From contig NZ_JAUHMF010000001.1 of assembly GCF_032334255.1 (NCBI RefSeq), forward strand, positions 1,488,001-1,552,000: DNA of 64,000 nucleotides, in the 5' to 3' direction. This document shows, piece by piece, positions 1 to 8,699 of this stretch. Origin of the DNA: Thermanaerothrix solaris. Lineage in GTDB: Bacteria > Chloroflexota > Anaerolineae > Anaerolineales > Anaerolineaceae. Under the pieces are notes generated by a model. That model was not told the DNA's origin. It was given only the letters and a program-made list of their open reading frames with translations, and made no database searches. A program made the position numbers and the translations under genes. Each line of letters starts with the position of its first letter. The stretch's first letter is position 1.

Positions 1-2
1 AG

Positions 3-128
3 AGCGGTGTGCTGAGCACCGTGCGTCGGAAACGTTGGTTCATTTCCAAGAGCGAACTGCGTCGCCTGGAACAGAAGAAGGCCATTCGCCGCATGAAACG
101 CCGCCAGATGTCACGCGCTTCGGAGTAA
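3..128 (+). CDS. rpsU: Ribosomal protein bS21, C-terminal part (5' end outside window)
   Basis: Open frame entering from the left edge and ending in TAA at 126-128. The 41 visible residues begin SGVLSTVRRKRWFISK and end in a very basic tail (KKAIRRMKRRQMSR). This matches the C-terminal half of bS21, in which a GVLS.xRRK.xx segment precedes an Arg/Lys-rich helix that binds 16S rRNA on the small subunit. infA follows 42 bp downstream in the same direction, so both probably belong to one translation-related transcript. Any other small basic protein is less likely. Only the C-terminal half can be judged. Confidence 0.7.
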   Translation, partial: SGVLSTVRRKRWFISKSELRRLEQKKAIRRMKRRQMSRASE

Positions 129-170
129 GCCTTCGCTCATCGGGTTGGTGAAACAGTCTGGAGGTTCTCG

Positions 171-422
171 ATGGCCAAAGAAGAAGAGAAGATTCAGGTG
201 GAAGGCACGATTGTAGAGGCATTGCCGGGCACGCAATTCCGCGTGCGCCTGGATAATGGGCATGAGATCCTGGCATACCTCTCGGGGCGGATGCGCAAGT
301 ACTATATCCGTATCCTCCTCGGCGACCGGGTACGGGTGGAAATGTCGCCCTATGATCTCACCCGTGGCCGCATCGTTTATCGCCAAAAGAAGGCCGGCGA
401 ACCGGCGCTCGAGGAAGAATAA
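171..422 (+). CDS. infA: Translation initiation factor IF-1
   Basis: An 83-residue protein, slightly longer than the usual 72 because of acidic ends (MAKEEEK at the start, EPALEEE at the end). The single OB fold is clear: IQVEGTIVEALPGTQFRV, then GHEILAYLSGRMRKYYIRIL, GDRVRVEMSPYDLTRGRI and a closing YRQK. IF-1 binds the ribosomal A site with IF-2 and IF-3 during initiation. The ATG has a GGAGG site about 7 nt upstream (around 160-164). It lies between rpsU and a strong terminator, so it is the last gene of its transcript. Confidence 0.95.
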   Translation: MAKEEEKIQVEGTIVEALPGTQFRVRLDNGHEILAYLSGRMRKYYIRILLGDRVRVEMSPYDLTRGRIVYRQKKAGEPALEEE

Positions 423-460
423 ACCCCACCTGGACTTATCCCTAATCTGTAGGTGTCCCT

Positions 461-493
461 AAAAAGGCGGCTTCTTTATCCAGCCGCCTTTTT
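461..493 (+). terminator. Rho-independent terminator after infA
   Basis: A perfect 12-bp stem (461-472 with 482-493) of sequence AAAAAGGCGGCT and its complement, with a 9-nt loop and ending in a run of T. It starts 39 bp after the infA stop codon. Confidence 0.92.
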
Positions 494-524
494 CTTTCCA
501 ACAAAAAATCGCGCATAAAATGCT

Positions 525-551
525 GAGGGCTGCCAGTTTATGGCAGCCCTC
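525..551 (-). terminator. Probable terminator of the FAS1 lipoprotein gene
   Basis: An 11-bp perfect inverted repeat (GAGGGCTGCCA, 525-535 with 541-551) and 5-nt loop, 58 bp past the stop of the minus-strand FAS1 gene. The T tract on the minus strand is broken (AGCATTTTATG), so termination may be weaker than at the neighbouring infA terminator. Confidence 0.55.
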
Positions 552-608
552 TCTTCCCAGCCCACAACTACCACTAAAGAGCACCCATCCACTCGAACCA
601 GTAAAACG

Positions 609-1979
609 TTATCGCGGGGGCAAGAGCACCGTATCAATCACATGGATCACACCGTTCGTCGTCTTTATGTCCGTCAGGATAACCTGGGCGTCGTTGACGT
701 AGACTTTGCCATCCTGAACTTTGATCGTGACGGGCTTGCCCAACGCGGTATCGGCCTGCTGCAACTTCACCACATCCTCAGCCAACACCCGCCCTGAGAC
801 AACATGATAGAGCAGGATATCCGTGAGTTGCTTCTTATTGGCCGGTTTGAGCAGGTTATCCAGCGTACCAGCGGGTAACTTTGCAAAGGCTTCATCCGTG
901 GGGGCAAAGACGGTGAAGGGGCCTTCACCTTTCAAGGTATCCACCAAGCCCGCAGCCTGAACCGCCGCAACCAGGGTATTGAACTGGTTGAAGACCGCAG
1001 CGTCAACAATATCCTTGGGCAGGATCACCGTGTCTATCACATGGATAACACCGTTGCTGGCCTCGATATCCGTGATGATGATCTGCGCCTCATTGATGTA
1101 GACCTTGCCCATATCCACTTTGAAGAACACAGAGGTACCTAATGCGGTATCTGCGATCAGGCCATCTTTGACCTCGGAAGCCATCACCTTGCCAGGCAGG
1201 ACGTGGTAGAGAAGGATATCGGTCAATTGTTGCTTATTCTCCGGCTTGAGCAGGGTTTCTAAGGTCCCTTCAGGCAATTTGGCGAAAGCATCATCGGTTG
1301 GCGCGAACACAGTGAACGGGCCTTCACCCTTCAAGGTGTCCACCAAACCCGCCGCTTGCACCGCAGCGACCAGGGTGGTGAAACGCCCATCAGCCGCGGC
1401 AATATCCACGATGTCCGTCTTGGCTTCAGCGGTCATGCTGGGGGGCAGAATGACGGTGTCAATGACGTGAATCACGCCGTTGCTGGCCTCGATATCGGTG
1501 ATGATCACCTGCGCGTCATTGATGAAAACCTTGTCACCTTCAACTTTGATGGTGATAGGCTCACCGGCTACTGTTTGGGCTTCGCTCAGTTTAACCACGT
1601 CTGACGCCAAGACCTTTCCCGGAACAACATGGTAGGTCAAAATCTTGACCAGTTGATCTTTGTTCTCAGGTTTGAGCAAATTATCCAGGGTTTCTTTCGG
1701 CAGTTTGGCAAAAGCATCATTGGTGGGTGCGAACACCGTAAAAGGCCCCTCGCCCGATAAAGTTTCAACCAAACCCGCAGCCTGTACCGCAGCGACCAGG
1801 GTACTAAACCGGCCATCTGCTACGGCGATATCCACGATAGTTTGGGGTGCCGGGGTTGCGGTTGGGGGAACCGGGGTAGCCGTGGGCATCGGCGGTTGAG
1901 TGGATTCAGGCGTTGCGGCCGGCGCACATGCCGATATTACCAAAACAGCGGCCACTAACAGTAAGAAAATGTGTCTCAT
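609..1979 (-). CDS. Lipoprotein with three FAS1 (fasciclin) domains
   Basis: 456 residues. A lipoprotein signal peptide ends in a VISAC lipobox (Cys about residue 18), followed by a Pro/Thr-rich linker to about residue 45. Three FAS1 domains follow at about 47-180, 188-320 and 322-455. Each has the H1 motif GPFTVFAPTxxAFAKLP, a LxxILxYHVxxGxV segment and the closing GVIHVIDTVxLPP. FAS1 domains mediate adhesion and matrix contacts on the cell surface. The three copies are very alike, suggesting recent internal duplication. A good promoter (2024-2052) and an AGGAGAGG Shine-Dalgarno site precede the ATG. It is a single-gene unit with no partner that would narrow its ligand. Confidence 0.9.
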   Translation of the reverse strand: MRHIFLLLVAAVLVISACAPAATPESTQPPMPTATPVPPTATPAPQTIVDIAVADGRFSTLVAAVQAAGLVETLSGEGPFTVFAPTNDAFAKLPKETLDNLLKPENKDQLVKILTYHVVPGKVLASDVVKLSEAQTVAGEPITIKVEGDKVFINDAQVIITDIEASNGVIHVIDTVILPPSMTAEAKTDIVDIAAADGRFTTLVAAVQAAGLVDTLKGEGPFTVFAPTDDAFAKLPEGTLETLLKPENKQQLTDILLYHVLPGKVMASEVKDGLIADTALGTSVFFKVDMGKVYINEAQIIITDIEASNGVIHVIDTVILPKDIVDAAVFNQFNTLVAAVQAAGLVDTLKGEGPFTVFAPTDEAFAKLPAGTLDNLLKPANKKQLTDILLYHVVSGRVLAEDVVKLQQADTALGKPVTIKVQDGKVYVNDAQVILTDIKTTNGVIHVIDTVLLPPR

Positions 1980-2023
1980 CGTGTCCTCTCCTTATAAAAA
2001 TATTGGGTAGTAACAACAATTAC

Positions 2024-2052
2024 ATTGTAGCCAGGCGTATAAAGTTAGTCAA
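2024..2052 (-). promoter_or_regulatory. Sigma70-type promoter of the FAS1 lipoprotein gene
   Basis: Minus strand: TTGACT (2052-2047), 17-nt spacer, TACAAT (2029-2024). The predicted transcript start is near 2017, giving a leader of about 38 nt with an AGGAGAGG site before the ATG at 1979. A 6-bp dyad, GTTAGT...ACTAAC (2044-2062), overlaps the -35 box and could be an operator. Confidence 0.75.
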
Positions 2053-2094
2053 ACATACTAACGATATTGTATAATGTTTTTGTAAAGCGTTAAA

Positions 2095-2123
2095 CGAAAA
2101 ACCTCCCCGCATAGGGGAGGTTT
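2095..2123 (-). terminator. Rho-independent terminator after the DHOD-like gene
   Basis: A 10-bp stem (AAACCTCCCC, 2099-2108, with 2114-2123), 5-nt loop, and on the minus strand a T run made by the A tract at 2097-2101. It ends the nifJ/DHOD-like transcription unit 22 bp past the stop. Confidence 0.85.
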
Positions 2124-2144
2124 ATCAGGCAACGCATAAACGGG

Positions 2145-3152
2145 CTAGTAAATCATTCGATTATCGTAAGTGAGCAGCGCTTTCATGTAGTTGGCGCGTT
2201 CAAACGCCGCTGGTTCGGCTACCGCCTGTTGGCTCATACTGCCGATCATCTGCTGCACAGACTGATACTCAAAGGTTTCCATCCATTCCTGCATTTCTTG
2301 CAAGATCTCACTGGCCCGTTTAACCCCGTGTTTTAGCAAGGCCGAGGTTGTCATGGCCACCTTGGCGCCGGCCATGAGCGCCTTGATCACATCCTGGCCA
2401 GTGTGTACCCCGCTGCTCAACGCCATATCCACTGCCACCCGGCCGTAGAGAATTGCAATCCACCGCAACGGCAGGCGCAATTCATCCGAAGTGCTCAACA
2501 CTAGGCTGGGCACGACTTCCAGCGTCTCAATATCAAAATCCGGCTGATAGAAGCGATTGAACAGGACTAAACCATTCGCACCAGCCTGGGCTAATTTATG
2601 CGCAAAATTGGGCAAAGCCGTAAAGAAGGGACTGAGTTTCACCGCCAACGGAATGCGGATCTGCTTGCGGATATCGGCCACCAACGCCACATAATTAGCC
2701 TCTAATTCTTCGGCCGTCAGGGCTGGGTCGGTGGGAAGATAGTAAAGGTTAAGTTCCAGGGCATCGGCACCGGCTTCCTGAATCAGGCGTGCGTATTCAA
2801 TCCAACCGCCGCTGGAAACCCCGTTTAGGCTACCGATGATGGGAATACTTACGCTTTCCTTGGCCTTGCGGATCAGTTCCAGGTAACCCTCCGGGCCAAC
2901 ATTGTAGCGCCCCAAATCGGGGAAGTAGGTCAGGGCTTCGGCAAATGAATCGCTGCCGCGGGTCAGATAATGATCCAGTGCCAGGCTTTCATGAACAATT
3001 TGCTCTTCAAATAGGGAATACATCACCACCGCACTAACTCCGGCATCCTCCAGACGACGAATCCCATCCAATTTTTTCGAGAGCGGAGAAGCCGAGGCCA
3101 CCAGCGGGTTTTTCAATTCCAGACCTAGATATTGGGTTTTCAGTTCCACCAT
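2145..3152 (-). CDS. Dihydroorotate dehydrogenase-like flavoprotein paired with PFOR
   Basis: 335 residues from the ATG at 3152. A GTG six bases upstream overlaps the AGGAGG Shine-Dalgarno site (3158-3163) and is rejected. The fold is the FMN-binding TIM barrel of the PyrD family: LxLKNPLVASASPLS at the N terminus, IIGSLNGVSSGGW, LELNLYY, LAVKLSPFF, ANGLVLFNRFY, and a late GxHTGQDVIKALMAGA phosphate-binding segment. True PyrD is longer and has a catalytic Ser/Cys loop. This short group is found next to nifJ-type PFOR genes in many anaerobes, and its real reaction is not settled. It lies downstream of nifJ in one operon, so a redox role tied to ferredoxin or flavin is inferred rather than pyrimidine synthesis. 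Confidence 0.85.
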   Translation of the reverse strand: MVELKTQYLGLELKNPLVASASPLSKKLDGIRRLEDAGVSAVVMYSLFEEQIVHESLALDHYLTRGSDSFAEALTYFPDLGRYNVGPEGYLELIRKAKESVSIPIIGSLNGVSSGGWIEYARLIQEAGADALELNLYYLPTDPALTAEELEANYVALVADIRKQIRIPLAVKLSPFFTALPNFAHKLAQAGANGLVLFNRFYQPDFDIETLEVVPSLVLSTSDELRLPLRWIAILYGRVAVDMALSSGVHTGQDVIKALMAGAKVAMTTSALLKHGVKRASEILQEMQEWMETFEYQSVQQMIGSMSQQAVAEPAAFERANYMKALLTYDNRMIY

Positions 3153-3170
3153 ACGCACCTCCTAAGATCA

Positions 3171-3208
3171 GGCGAGGGTTCCAGGGGTATTTCCCTCGAA
3201 CCCTCGCC
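3171..3208 (-). other. Intercistronic stem-loop between nifJ and the DHOD-like gene
   Basis: An 11-bp perfect stem (GGCGAGGGTTC, 3171-3181, with 3198-3208) extended by AGGG/CCCT across one C-C mismatch. It has no following T run, so it is more likely a processing or 3'-end stabilising structure than a full terminator. It begins 10 bp after the nifJ stop. Confidence 0.7.
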
Positions 3209-3217
3209 AAATGTCAC

Positions 3218-6200
3218 TCAGTCTTGCGCTGGCGCACTCTCGTGGCCGTTGCCGTTGATCTTCATGACCATTTCGGCCATTTGTTTGTATTGCAACCAAC
3301 GGCGCTTTACATCTTCCTGTGCGGCTTTGAGCAGCAATTCAGCGCGTTGCTCATCGCTCTGGGCCAGCATGCGATAACGGGTCTCGTTGTAAACGTAATC
3401 GGCCAACGGGATGCTCGGTTCCTTGCTATCCAGGATCAGCGGGTTCTTGCCCTCATCCAGCAACATCGGGTTGTAGCGGAAGAGCGGCCACGCACCCGAC
3501 TGCACCGCCAGCCGTTGCTGATCCAGGCCCTTGCGCATATCAATGCCATGGGCAATGCAGTGGCTATAGGCGATGATCAAGGAAGGCCCCTCATAAGCAT
3601 CGGCTTCCAGGAAAGCCTTCAGGGTATGTTGATCGTTAGCGCCCATGGCAACCTTTGCGACGTAGACGTAGCCATAGGTCATCGCAATCAACCCGAGATC
3701 CTTCTTGGGCAAGCCCTTACCGTTGGCAGCGAACTTGGCCACCGCAGCGCGCGGCGTAGCCTTTGAGGCTTGCCCGCCGGTGTTGGAGTAAACCTCGGTA
3801 TCCAGGACCAGGATATTGACATCGCGGCCTGAAGCCAAGACGTGATCCAAACCACCGTAGCCAATATCGTAAGCCCAACCATCACCACCGACGATCCACA
3901 CGCTCTTGCGCACCAGGAAATCGGCCACGTCCATCAAAAGGCGCGCGCGGAGATCGTTGATCCCGGCCAGGCGCTCTTTGAGCAGCGCGACACGTTGGCG
4001 CTGTTCGCGGATGCCGGCCTCACTGCGTTGATCGGCCTTCAGAATCGCATCCACCAACGATTCACCCACTTGCGCGGCCAGGCTCTGGAGCAGTTCACGT
4101 GCAAACTCGGTTTGTTTATCAATGGTCAGGCGCATGCCCAGACCGAATTCTGCATTATCCTCAAACAGACTGTTGCTCCAGGCCGGCCCACGTCCTTCGC
4201 GATTGAAGGTCCACGGTGTGGTGGGTAGGTTGCCGCCGTAAATCGAAGAACAACCGGTCGCATTGGCAATCACCACGCGGTCGCCGAAGAGTTGCGACAT
4301 CAATTTCAGGTAGGGTGTCTCACCACAACCGGCGCACGCTCCGGAGAACTCAAACAGCGGCTCCAGCAATTGCGAATTCTTGACCGTCGAGACACTGATC
4401 GCGGCGCGATCCACTTCCGGCAGGGAGAGGAAGAACTCCCAGTTTTCGCGCTCCTGCTCACGCAGTGGCGGTTGTGGCGCCATGTTGATCGCCTTCAAGC
4501 CGACCTGGCTCTTGTTTTTGGCCGGGCAGGCTTCTACACACAACGCACAGCCGGTGCAGTCTTCGGGCGAGACCTGCAAGGTATATTTCATCCCCGGAAA
4601 CTCTTTGAAGCGCGCATCGGTGGACTTGAAGGTTGCCGGGGCGTTCTCGAGGTATTTGGGGTCATAGACCTTCTGGCGGATCACCGCATGCGGACAGACC
4701 ATCACACATTTACCACATTGGATACATACCTCAGGATCCCACACCGGGATTTCGAGGGCAATGTTTCGCTTTTCCCACTTGGCCGTCCCGCTGGGGAACG
4801 TGCCATCCGCCGGTAGTTTGCTGACCGGCAAGCGGTCGCCCTCGAAGATCATCATCGGGGCCAGCGTCTCGCGGACAAACTCAGGGGCTTCATCGGCCAC
4901 CGGCTTGCGGCGGGTGCGGGTGGCAGTGACTTTATCCGGCACTTTCACCTCTTGTAGATGCGCCAGGGCTTGATCCACCGCTGCAAAGTTGCGTTGTACC
5001 ACCGCTTCACCGCGCTTACCGTAGGTCTTCTGGATGCTCTTCTTGATCTGGGCGATAGCCTCATCCTGTGGCAGCACCCCACTAATGGCGAAGAAGCAGG
5101 TCTGCATGATCGTGTTGATGCGCCCGCCCATGCCAGTCTTGTTAGCCACCTCATAGGCGTCAATGACGTAGAAGCGCAGTTTCTTTGCGATGATTTCTTC
5201 TTGCACCTCGCGCGGGAGTTCATCCCACACCTTGTCTGCCGGGTAGATGCTGTTGAGCAAGAAGATACCACCCGGTTTGGCATACTTGAGCACATCCAGG
5301 CGCTCCAAGAAGGAAAACTGGTGGCAGGCCACAAAGTTTGCATCCCCTTCCCCGATCAAATAAGGCGCGCGGATGGGTTTGGGGCCAAAGCGGAGGTGGG
5401 AAATGGTGACCGACCCCGATTTTTTAGAGTCGTAAACGAAATAGCCCTGGGCGTAATTGTCGGTTTCCTCACCGATGATTTTGATCGAGTTCTTGTTCGC
5501 GCTGACCGTGCCATCCGCGCCCAGGCCAAAGAAGACACAGCGCACCGTCTGCGGATCTTCGATAGAGAAGGAAGGATCATAGGATAGGCTCAGACGGGAT
5601 ACATCGTCCTCGATGCCCACTGTGAAGTGATTGCGCGGCTGATCCTTTTGCAGTTCATCGAAGACTGCCTTGACCATAGCCGGAGTGAATTCCTTGGATG
5701 AAAGGCCATAGCGACCACCTACGATCACCGGTGCCTGCTTGAACGGCGCAAAGCCCTGGCTTAAGCCCTCATACACCGCCGCGACGACATCTTCATAGAG
5801 CGGCTCGCCCGCGGCACCGGGCTCTTTGGTGCGATCCAACACCGCAATCTTGCGCACCGTAGCAGGCAAGGCTTTCATGAGGTGACGCGCCGAGAATGGT
5901 CGGTAGAGATGCACCGTGACCACCCCAACCTTCTCGCCACGCTCGATCAAGTAACGAGCAGTTTCCTCGGCTGTCTCGGCCCCAGAGCCCATCAGGATAA
6001 TCACCCGTTCGGCGTCCGGCGCGCCGGCGTAGTCAAAGAGATGATATTGCCGCCCGGTCAATTGCGCAAAGCGATCCATTACCTTTTGCACAATCTCCGG
6101 ACAGGCTTCATAGTAAGGATTACAGCGCTCGCGGGCTTGGAAAAAGACGTCCGGATTTTGCGCCGTGCCACGGATGAACGGGTGATCCGGGCTGAGCGCG

Positions 6201-6817
6201 CGGGCACGATGCTGGCTGACCAGTTCGTAATCAATCATCGCCCGCAAGTCGTCCTCGCTCAGAAACTCGATCTTATTGATCTCATGCGAGGTACGGAAGC
6301 CATCAAAGAAATGCAGGAACGGCACGCGCGATTCCAGCGTGGCCGCTTGAGCGATCAAGGCATTGTCGTGCGCTTCCTGCACCGACCGCGAAGCCAGCAG
6401 CGCCCACCCCGTCTGGCGGGTTGCCATCACATCCGAGTGATCCCCGAAAATCGAGAGGGCATGGGTCGCCACCGTACGGGCTGAGACGTGAATCACCGCC
6501 GGTGTTAGTTCGCCGGCGATCTTATACATGTTAGGAATCATCAGAAGTAGACCCTGGGACGCGGTAAACGTGGTGCACAAGGAGCCGGTTTGCAAGGCAC
6601 CATGAACAGCACCCGCCGCGCCGCCTTCGGATTGCATCTCCACTACCAACGGCACCGTCCCCCAAATGTTGGGGATACCCTTGGCCGACCACTCATCCGC
6701 CAACTCACCCATACCCGAGGAAGGGGTAATCGGGTAAATGGCAATCACCTCATTGAGGCGATAAGCAACATGGGCAACAGCCTCATTAGCATCAATTGTG
6801 ATCACTTGGCGACTCAT
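3218..6817 (-). CDS. nifJ: Pyruvate:ferredoxin (flavodoxin) oxidoreductase, single-chain
   Basis: 1199 residues, the normal size of the homodimeric PFOR. It oxidises pyruvate with CoA to acetyl-CoA and CO2 and reduces ferredoxin in the cytoplasm. Order: transketolase-like domain I (YPITPSSGMGE near the N terminus), domain II, the CoA-binding domain, and a two-cluster ferredoxin domain with CIQCGKCVMVCP (first Cys about 698) and CTGCALCVEACP (about 754). The TPP domain follows, with the proximal-cluster CAGCGETPY (about 828) and GGDGWAYDIGYGG (about 975). All cluster cysteines are present. A GGGAG site lies 11 nt upstream of the ATG. The DHOD-like gene is co-transcribed downstream. The gene supports a fermentative or otherwise anaerobic pyruvate metabolism. 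Confidence 0.97.
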   Translation of the reverse strand: MSRQVITIDANEAVAHVAYRLNEVIAIYPITPSSGMGELADEWSAKGIPNIWGTVPLVVEMQSEGGAAGAVHGALQTGSLCTTFTASQGLLLMIPNMYKIAGELTPAVIHVSARTVATHALSIFGDHSDVMATRQTGWALLASRSVQEAHDNALIAQAATLESRVPFLHFFDGFRTSHEINKIEFLSEDDLRAMIDYELVSQHRARALSPDHPFIRGTAQNPDVFFQARERCNPYYEACPEIVQKVMDRFAQLTGRQYHLFDYAGAPDAERVIILMGSGAETAEETARYLIERGEKVGVVTVHLYRPFSARHLMKALPATVRKIAVLDRTKEPGAAGEPLYEDVVAAVYEGLSQGFAPFKQAPVIVGGRYGLSSKEFTPAMVKAVFDELQKDQPRNHFTVGIEDDVSRLSLSYDPSFSIEDPQTVRCVFFGLGADGTVSANKNSIKIIGEETDNYAQGYFVYDSKKSGSVTISHLRFGPKPIRAPYLIGEGDANFVACHQFSFLERLDVLKYAKPGGIFLLNSIYPADKVWDELPREVQEEIIAKKLRFYVIDAYEVANKTGMGGRINTIMQTCFFAISGVLPQDEAIAQIKKSIQKTYGKRGEAVVQRNFAAVDQALAHLQEVKVPDKVTATRTRRKPVADEAPEFVRETLAPMMIFEGDRLPVSKLPADGTFPSGTAKWEKRNIALEIPVWDPEVCIQCGKCVMVCPHAVIRQKVYDPKYLENAPATFKSTDARFKEFPGMKYTLQVSPEDCTGCALCVEACPAKNKSQVGLKAINMAPQPPLREQERENWEFFLSLPEVDRAAISVSTVKNSQLLEPLFEFSGACAGCGETPYLKLMSQLFGDRVVIANATGCSSIYGGNLPTTPWTFNREGRGPAWSNSLFEDNAEFGLGMRLTIDKQTEFARELLQSLAAQVGESLVDAILKADQRSEAGIREQRQRVALLKERLAGINDLRARLLMDVADFLVRKSVWIVGGDGWAYDIGYGGLDHVLASGRDVNILVLDTEVYSNTGGQASKATPRAAVAKFAANGKGLPKKDLGLIAMTYGYVYVAKVAMGANDQHTLKAFLEADAYEGPSLIIAYSHCIAHGIDMRKGLDQQRLAVQSGAWPLFRYNPMLLDEGKNPLILDSKEPSIPLADYVYNETRYRMLAQSDEQRAELLLKAAQEDVKRRWLQYKQMAEMVMKINGNGHESAPAQD

Positions 6818-7034
6818 AGGTTACACTCCCTGTAAACACCTGAGGTATTCAACGTGCTGTGGACAACGCCACGGCACGGATTGCGCGGTCTAGACACAAT
6901 TCGTTCATTCAAGTTTATCCCCAATCCGGAGTGGGATAAAGTTATATAGGTCACCTTATTTGTGTGCGTCCTGTCACAATTCAACTCGCCCCCTTAAGGC
7001 TTGCTCTTATTCTCCCCAAGCCCTCTGGCTGGCA

Positions 7035-7562
7035 CTACCGCAAGTAAGGTTGGGCTAGCAACAAGGCTGCTAACGTCTTGGCATCATGGATCTCGCCCCG
7101 CTGGGCCATAGCATAGGCGTCTTCTAGACTTAAACGGCGCAGGTGCAGGAATTCATCCGCATCGGGGCGCAGTGGACTGGGGTAGAGATCACGGGCCAAG
7201 AAGACCACCATGCGCTCGGTGCAGTAACCGGGCGCAAGGTAAAAGTGCCCCAATTCAATCCATTCTCGCGCCGCATAACCGGTTTCCTCGCGCAGTTCGC
7301 GTTCGGCACATAGAGAGGCCTCCTCTTCGTCTTCCATCACCCCGGCGGGCAATTCCAGCAATTCCTGACCGGCACCAATCCGGTACTGAACGACAAACAA
7401 AATCTGCCTCTGGGCATCCACCGGCACCACGCTGATCGAATCGCGGTGCTGAACCAAATCATATGGCCGCACGCGACCATCCGGCAACCGTACCTGCACC
7501 TTAACTACGTCAAATGCATGTCCCTGATATTGGGGTACGTGACCGAGAATTTCAAACGTCAT
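7035..7562 (-). CDS. Nudix hydrolase, ADP-ribose pyrophosphatase type
   Basis: 175 residues. A complete Nudix box, G-x5-E-x7-REL-xEE-xGY (residues about 97-119: GVMEDEEEAS...REETGY), supplies the Mg-binding glutamates. The preceding VQYRIGAGQELLELPAG and the following FYLAPGYCTERMVVFLA are typical of the NudF/ADP-ribose pyrophosphatase group, which splits ADP-ribose to AMP and ribose 5-phosphate. An AGGTG site precedes the ATG by about 6 nt. It sits 217 bp upstream of nifJ in the same direction. A shared transcript is possible but not shown. Substrate assignment is by family likeness only. Confidence 0.85.
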   Translation of the reverse strand: MTFEILGHVPQYQGHAFDVVKVQVRLPDGRVRPYDLVQHRDSISVVPVDAQRQILFVVQYRIGAGQELLELPAGVMEDEEEASLCAERELREETGYAAREWIELGHFYLAPGYCTERMVVFLARDLYPSPLRPDADEFLHLRRLSLEDAYAMAQRGEIHDAKTLAALLLAQPYLR

Positions 7563-7599
7563 GAATCACCTCGAAGCAAGGACCAGACTAAATAGAACA

Positions 7600-7627
7600 A
7601 GCGCGGGTTTGATGGTAGGCCCGCGCT
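7600..7627 (-). terminator. Probable terminator after the LysM lipoprotein gene
   Basis: An 8-bp inverted repeat AGCGCGGG/CCCGCGCT with a 12-nt loop, 37 bp past the LysM gene stop. On the minus strand it is followed by TGTTCTATTT, only moderately T-rich. Confidence 0.5.
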
Positions 7628-7664
7628 CCCATAGATCACTGAAACCACCTCGGATAAATTGAGA

Positions 7665-8285
7665 TCAGGGAATCTGCAATACCTGACCTGGCGTCAGGGT
7701 ATAGGGACTTTGAAGGTTGTTTGCCGCGATGATAGACTCGGGGAAGACATCCCCAAAATCGCAGGCAATCGAGTAAATCGTGTCCCCGGCTTTAACGGTG
7801 TACTGCGCAGGATGAGGTTTCAGCGCACGGTCACCCGCGCTCCATCCGCCATCCTGAGGGATCTTCAAGACAGTACCGGCGGCAGGACGCGAATTCATCG
7901 TTAGGCCGTTCGCCTCAAAGAAGGTATTGATATCCAAATTGTAGCGACGGGCGATGCACAGCGGCCATTCTCCGGGCTGCAACGTATAGGTAGCCGGACG
8001 GGTCGGAGTTGGGATGATGACCGGTGTGTTGGTCGGCGCGGGAGTCGGAGCAGGCGTTTCAACCACGATCGGCGTTACCACTCCGCCCTCGGGGGTAGGC
8101 ATAGCCATCTGGGTTTGCTGTGCTACTTCCGTCATCCGCTTTGCCACATCCACCGGGAACGGAATTTCTTCTGAAGTAGGCGTAGCCAGGGCCGTGGGCG
8201 AGGTGGAGGCCGAACGGGTGCACCCTGAGACCACCAGCATTGCCAGGACAGTCAAGGCCATGAAGAATAACACGCGTGTTTTCAT
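7665..8285 (-). CDS. Lipoprotein with two LysM domains
   Basis: 206 residues. The signal peptide ends in VVSGC (Cys about 22), followed by a Pro/Thr-rich stretch to about residue 98. Two LysM modules follow: YTLQPGEWPLCIARRYNL...GTVLKIP (about 100-143) and YTVKAGDTIYSIACDFGD...GQVLQIP (about 160-206). LysM binds N-acetylglucosamine chains, so the protein should hold to cell-wall or surface glycans outside the membrane. There is no catalytic domain. The ATG follows a GGAGGAG site at about 8 nt. It is monocistronic between the Nudix gene and the kinase pair. Confidence 0.9.
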   Translation of the reverse strand: MKTRVLFFMALTVLAMLVVSGCTRSASTSPTALATPTSEEIPFPVDVAKRMTEVAQQTQMAMPTPEGGVVTPIVVETPAPTPAPTNTPVIIPTPTRPATYTLQPGEWPLCIARRYNLDINTFFEANGLTMNSRPAAGTVLKIPQDGGWSAGDRALKPHPAQYTVKAGDTIYSIACDFGDVFPESIIAANNLQSPYTLTPGQVLQIP

Positions 8286-8558
8286 AGAAAATTCTCCTCC
8301 AAATCGCAGTTCAAAATAGCGCCCGTTTTCTAATCAGGTGCTAACTTCATTCCATAGTAGCATATCGCTGAATCCGCGTCAAGCACACGCGTGGGGCAAT
8401 TTTTAACATCCCGTCCACTCATCTCTATTTAGTTTACAAGTTTGTCCTTACTCCTTCGGTTATCTTTTATGGTTCAACTATCCTGGATAAAAATCATAGC
8501 CTTTGCCCCGCAGATGTCACGGGTAGTCAAGAGGAACATCATTTATCCCTTATGACGT

Positions 8559-8639
8559 CTAACCATAGTCAACGCCACGAAGTTGGAGTATGATCATTAG
8601 CGACAACGTGGTCATCCGGACACCTCCAGACAAGCTCAT
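8559..8639 (-). CDS. Candidate 26-residue small ORF with a strong Shine-Dalgarno site
   Basis: The only gene-like signal inside the 456-bp gap 8286-8741. AAAGGAGGAG is placed 6 nt before an ATG at 8639, followed by 26 codons (MSLSGGVRMTTLSLM...) and TAG. A strong hairpin (8662-8699) lies just upstream of the Shine-Dalgarno site. No family is recognised and the length is too short for a codon-usage judgement. The site could be chance complementarity to a pyrimidine-rich stretch on the other strand. Confidence 0.2.
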   Translation of the reverse strand: MSLSGGVRMTTLSLMIILQLRGVDYG

Positions 8640-8661
8640 CGCTGTCTCCTCCTTTGGCAAG

Positions 8662-8699
8662 AGCCTCCGCCGGAACAAGCAACGCCTCCGGCGGAGGCT
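8662..8699. terminator. Strong hairpin in the gap between the LysM and kinase genes
   Basis: A 12-bp perfect stem AGCCTCCGCCGG/CCGGCGGAGGCT with a 14-nt loop. On the plus strand it is followed by TTCTTTC, giving a fair terminator. On the minus strand it ends the kinase operon 43 bp past its stop but lacks a T run. The rest of 8286-8741 holds only the LysM gene leader and the small ORF noted at 8559-8639. Confidence 0.6.

Noticed and set aside
4292..4816. Several long plus-strand frames across nifJ
   Set aside because: Antisense shadows of a GC-rich coding gene, lacking start sites and family motifs.
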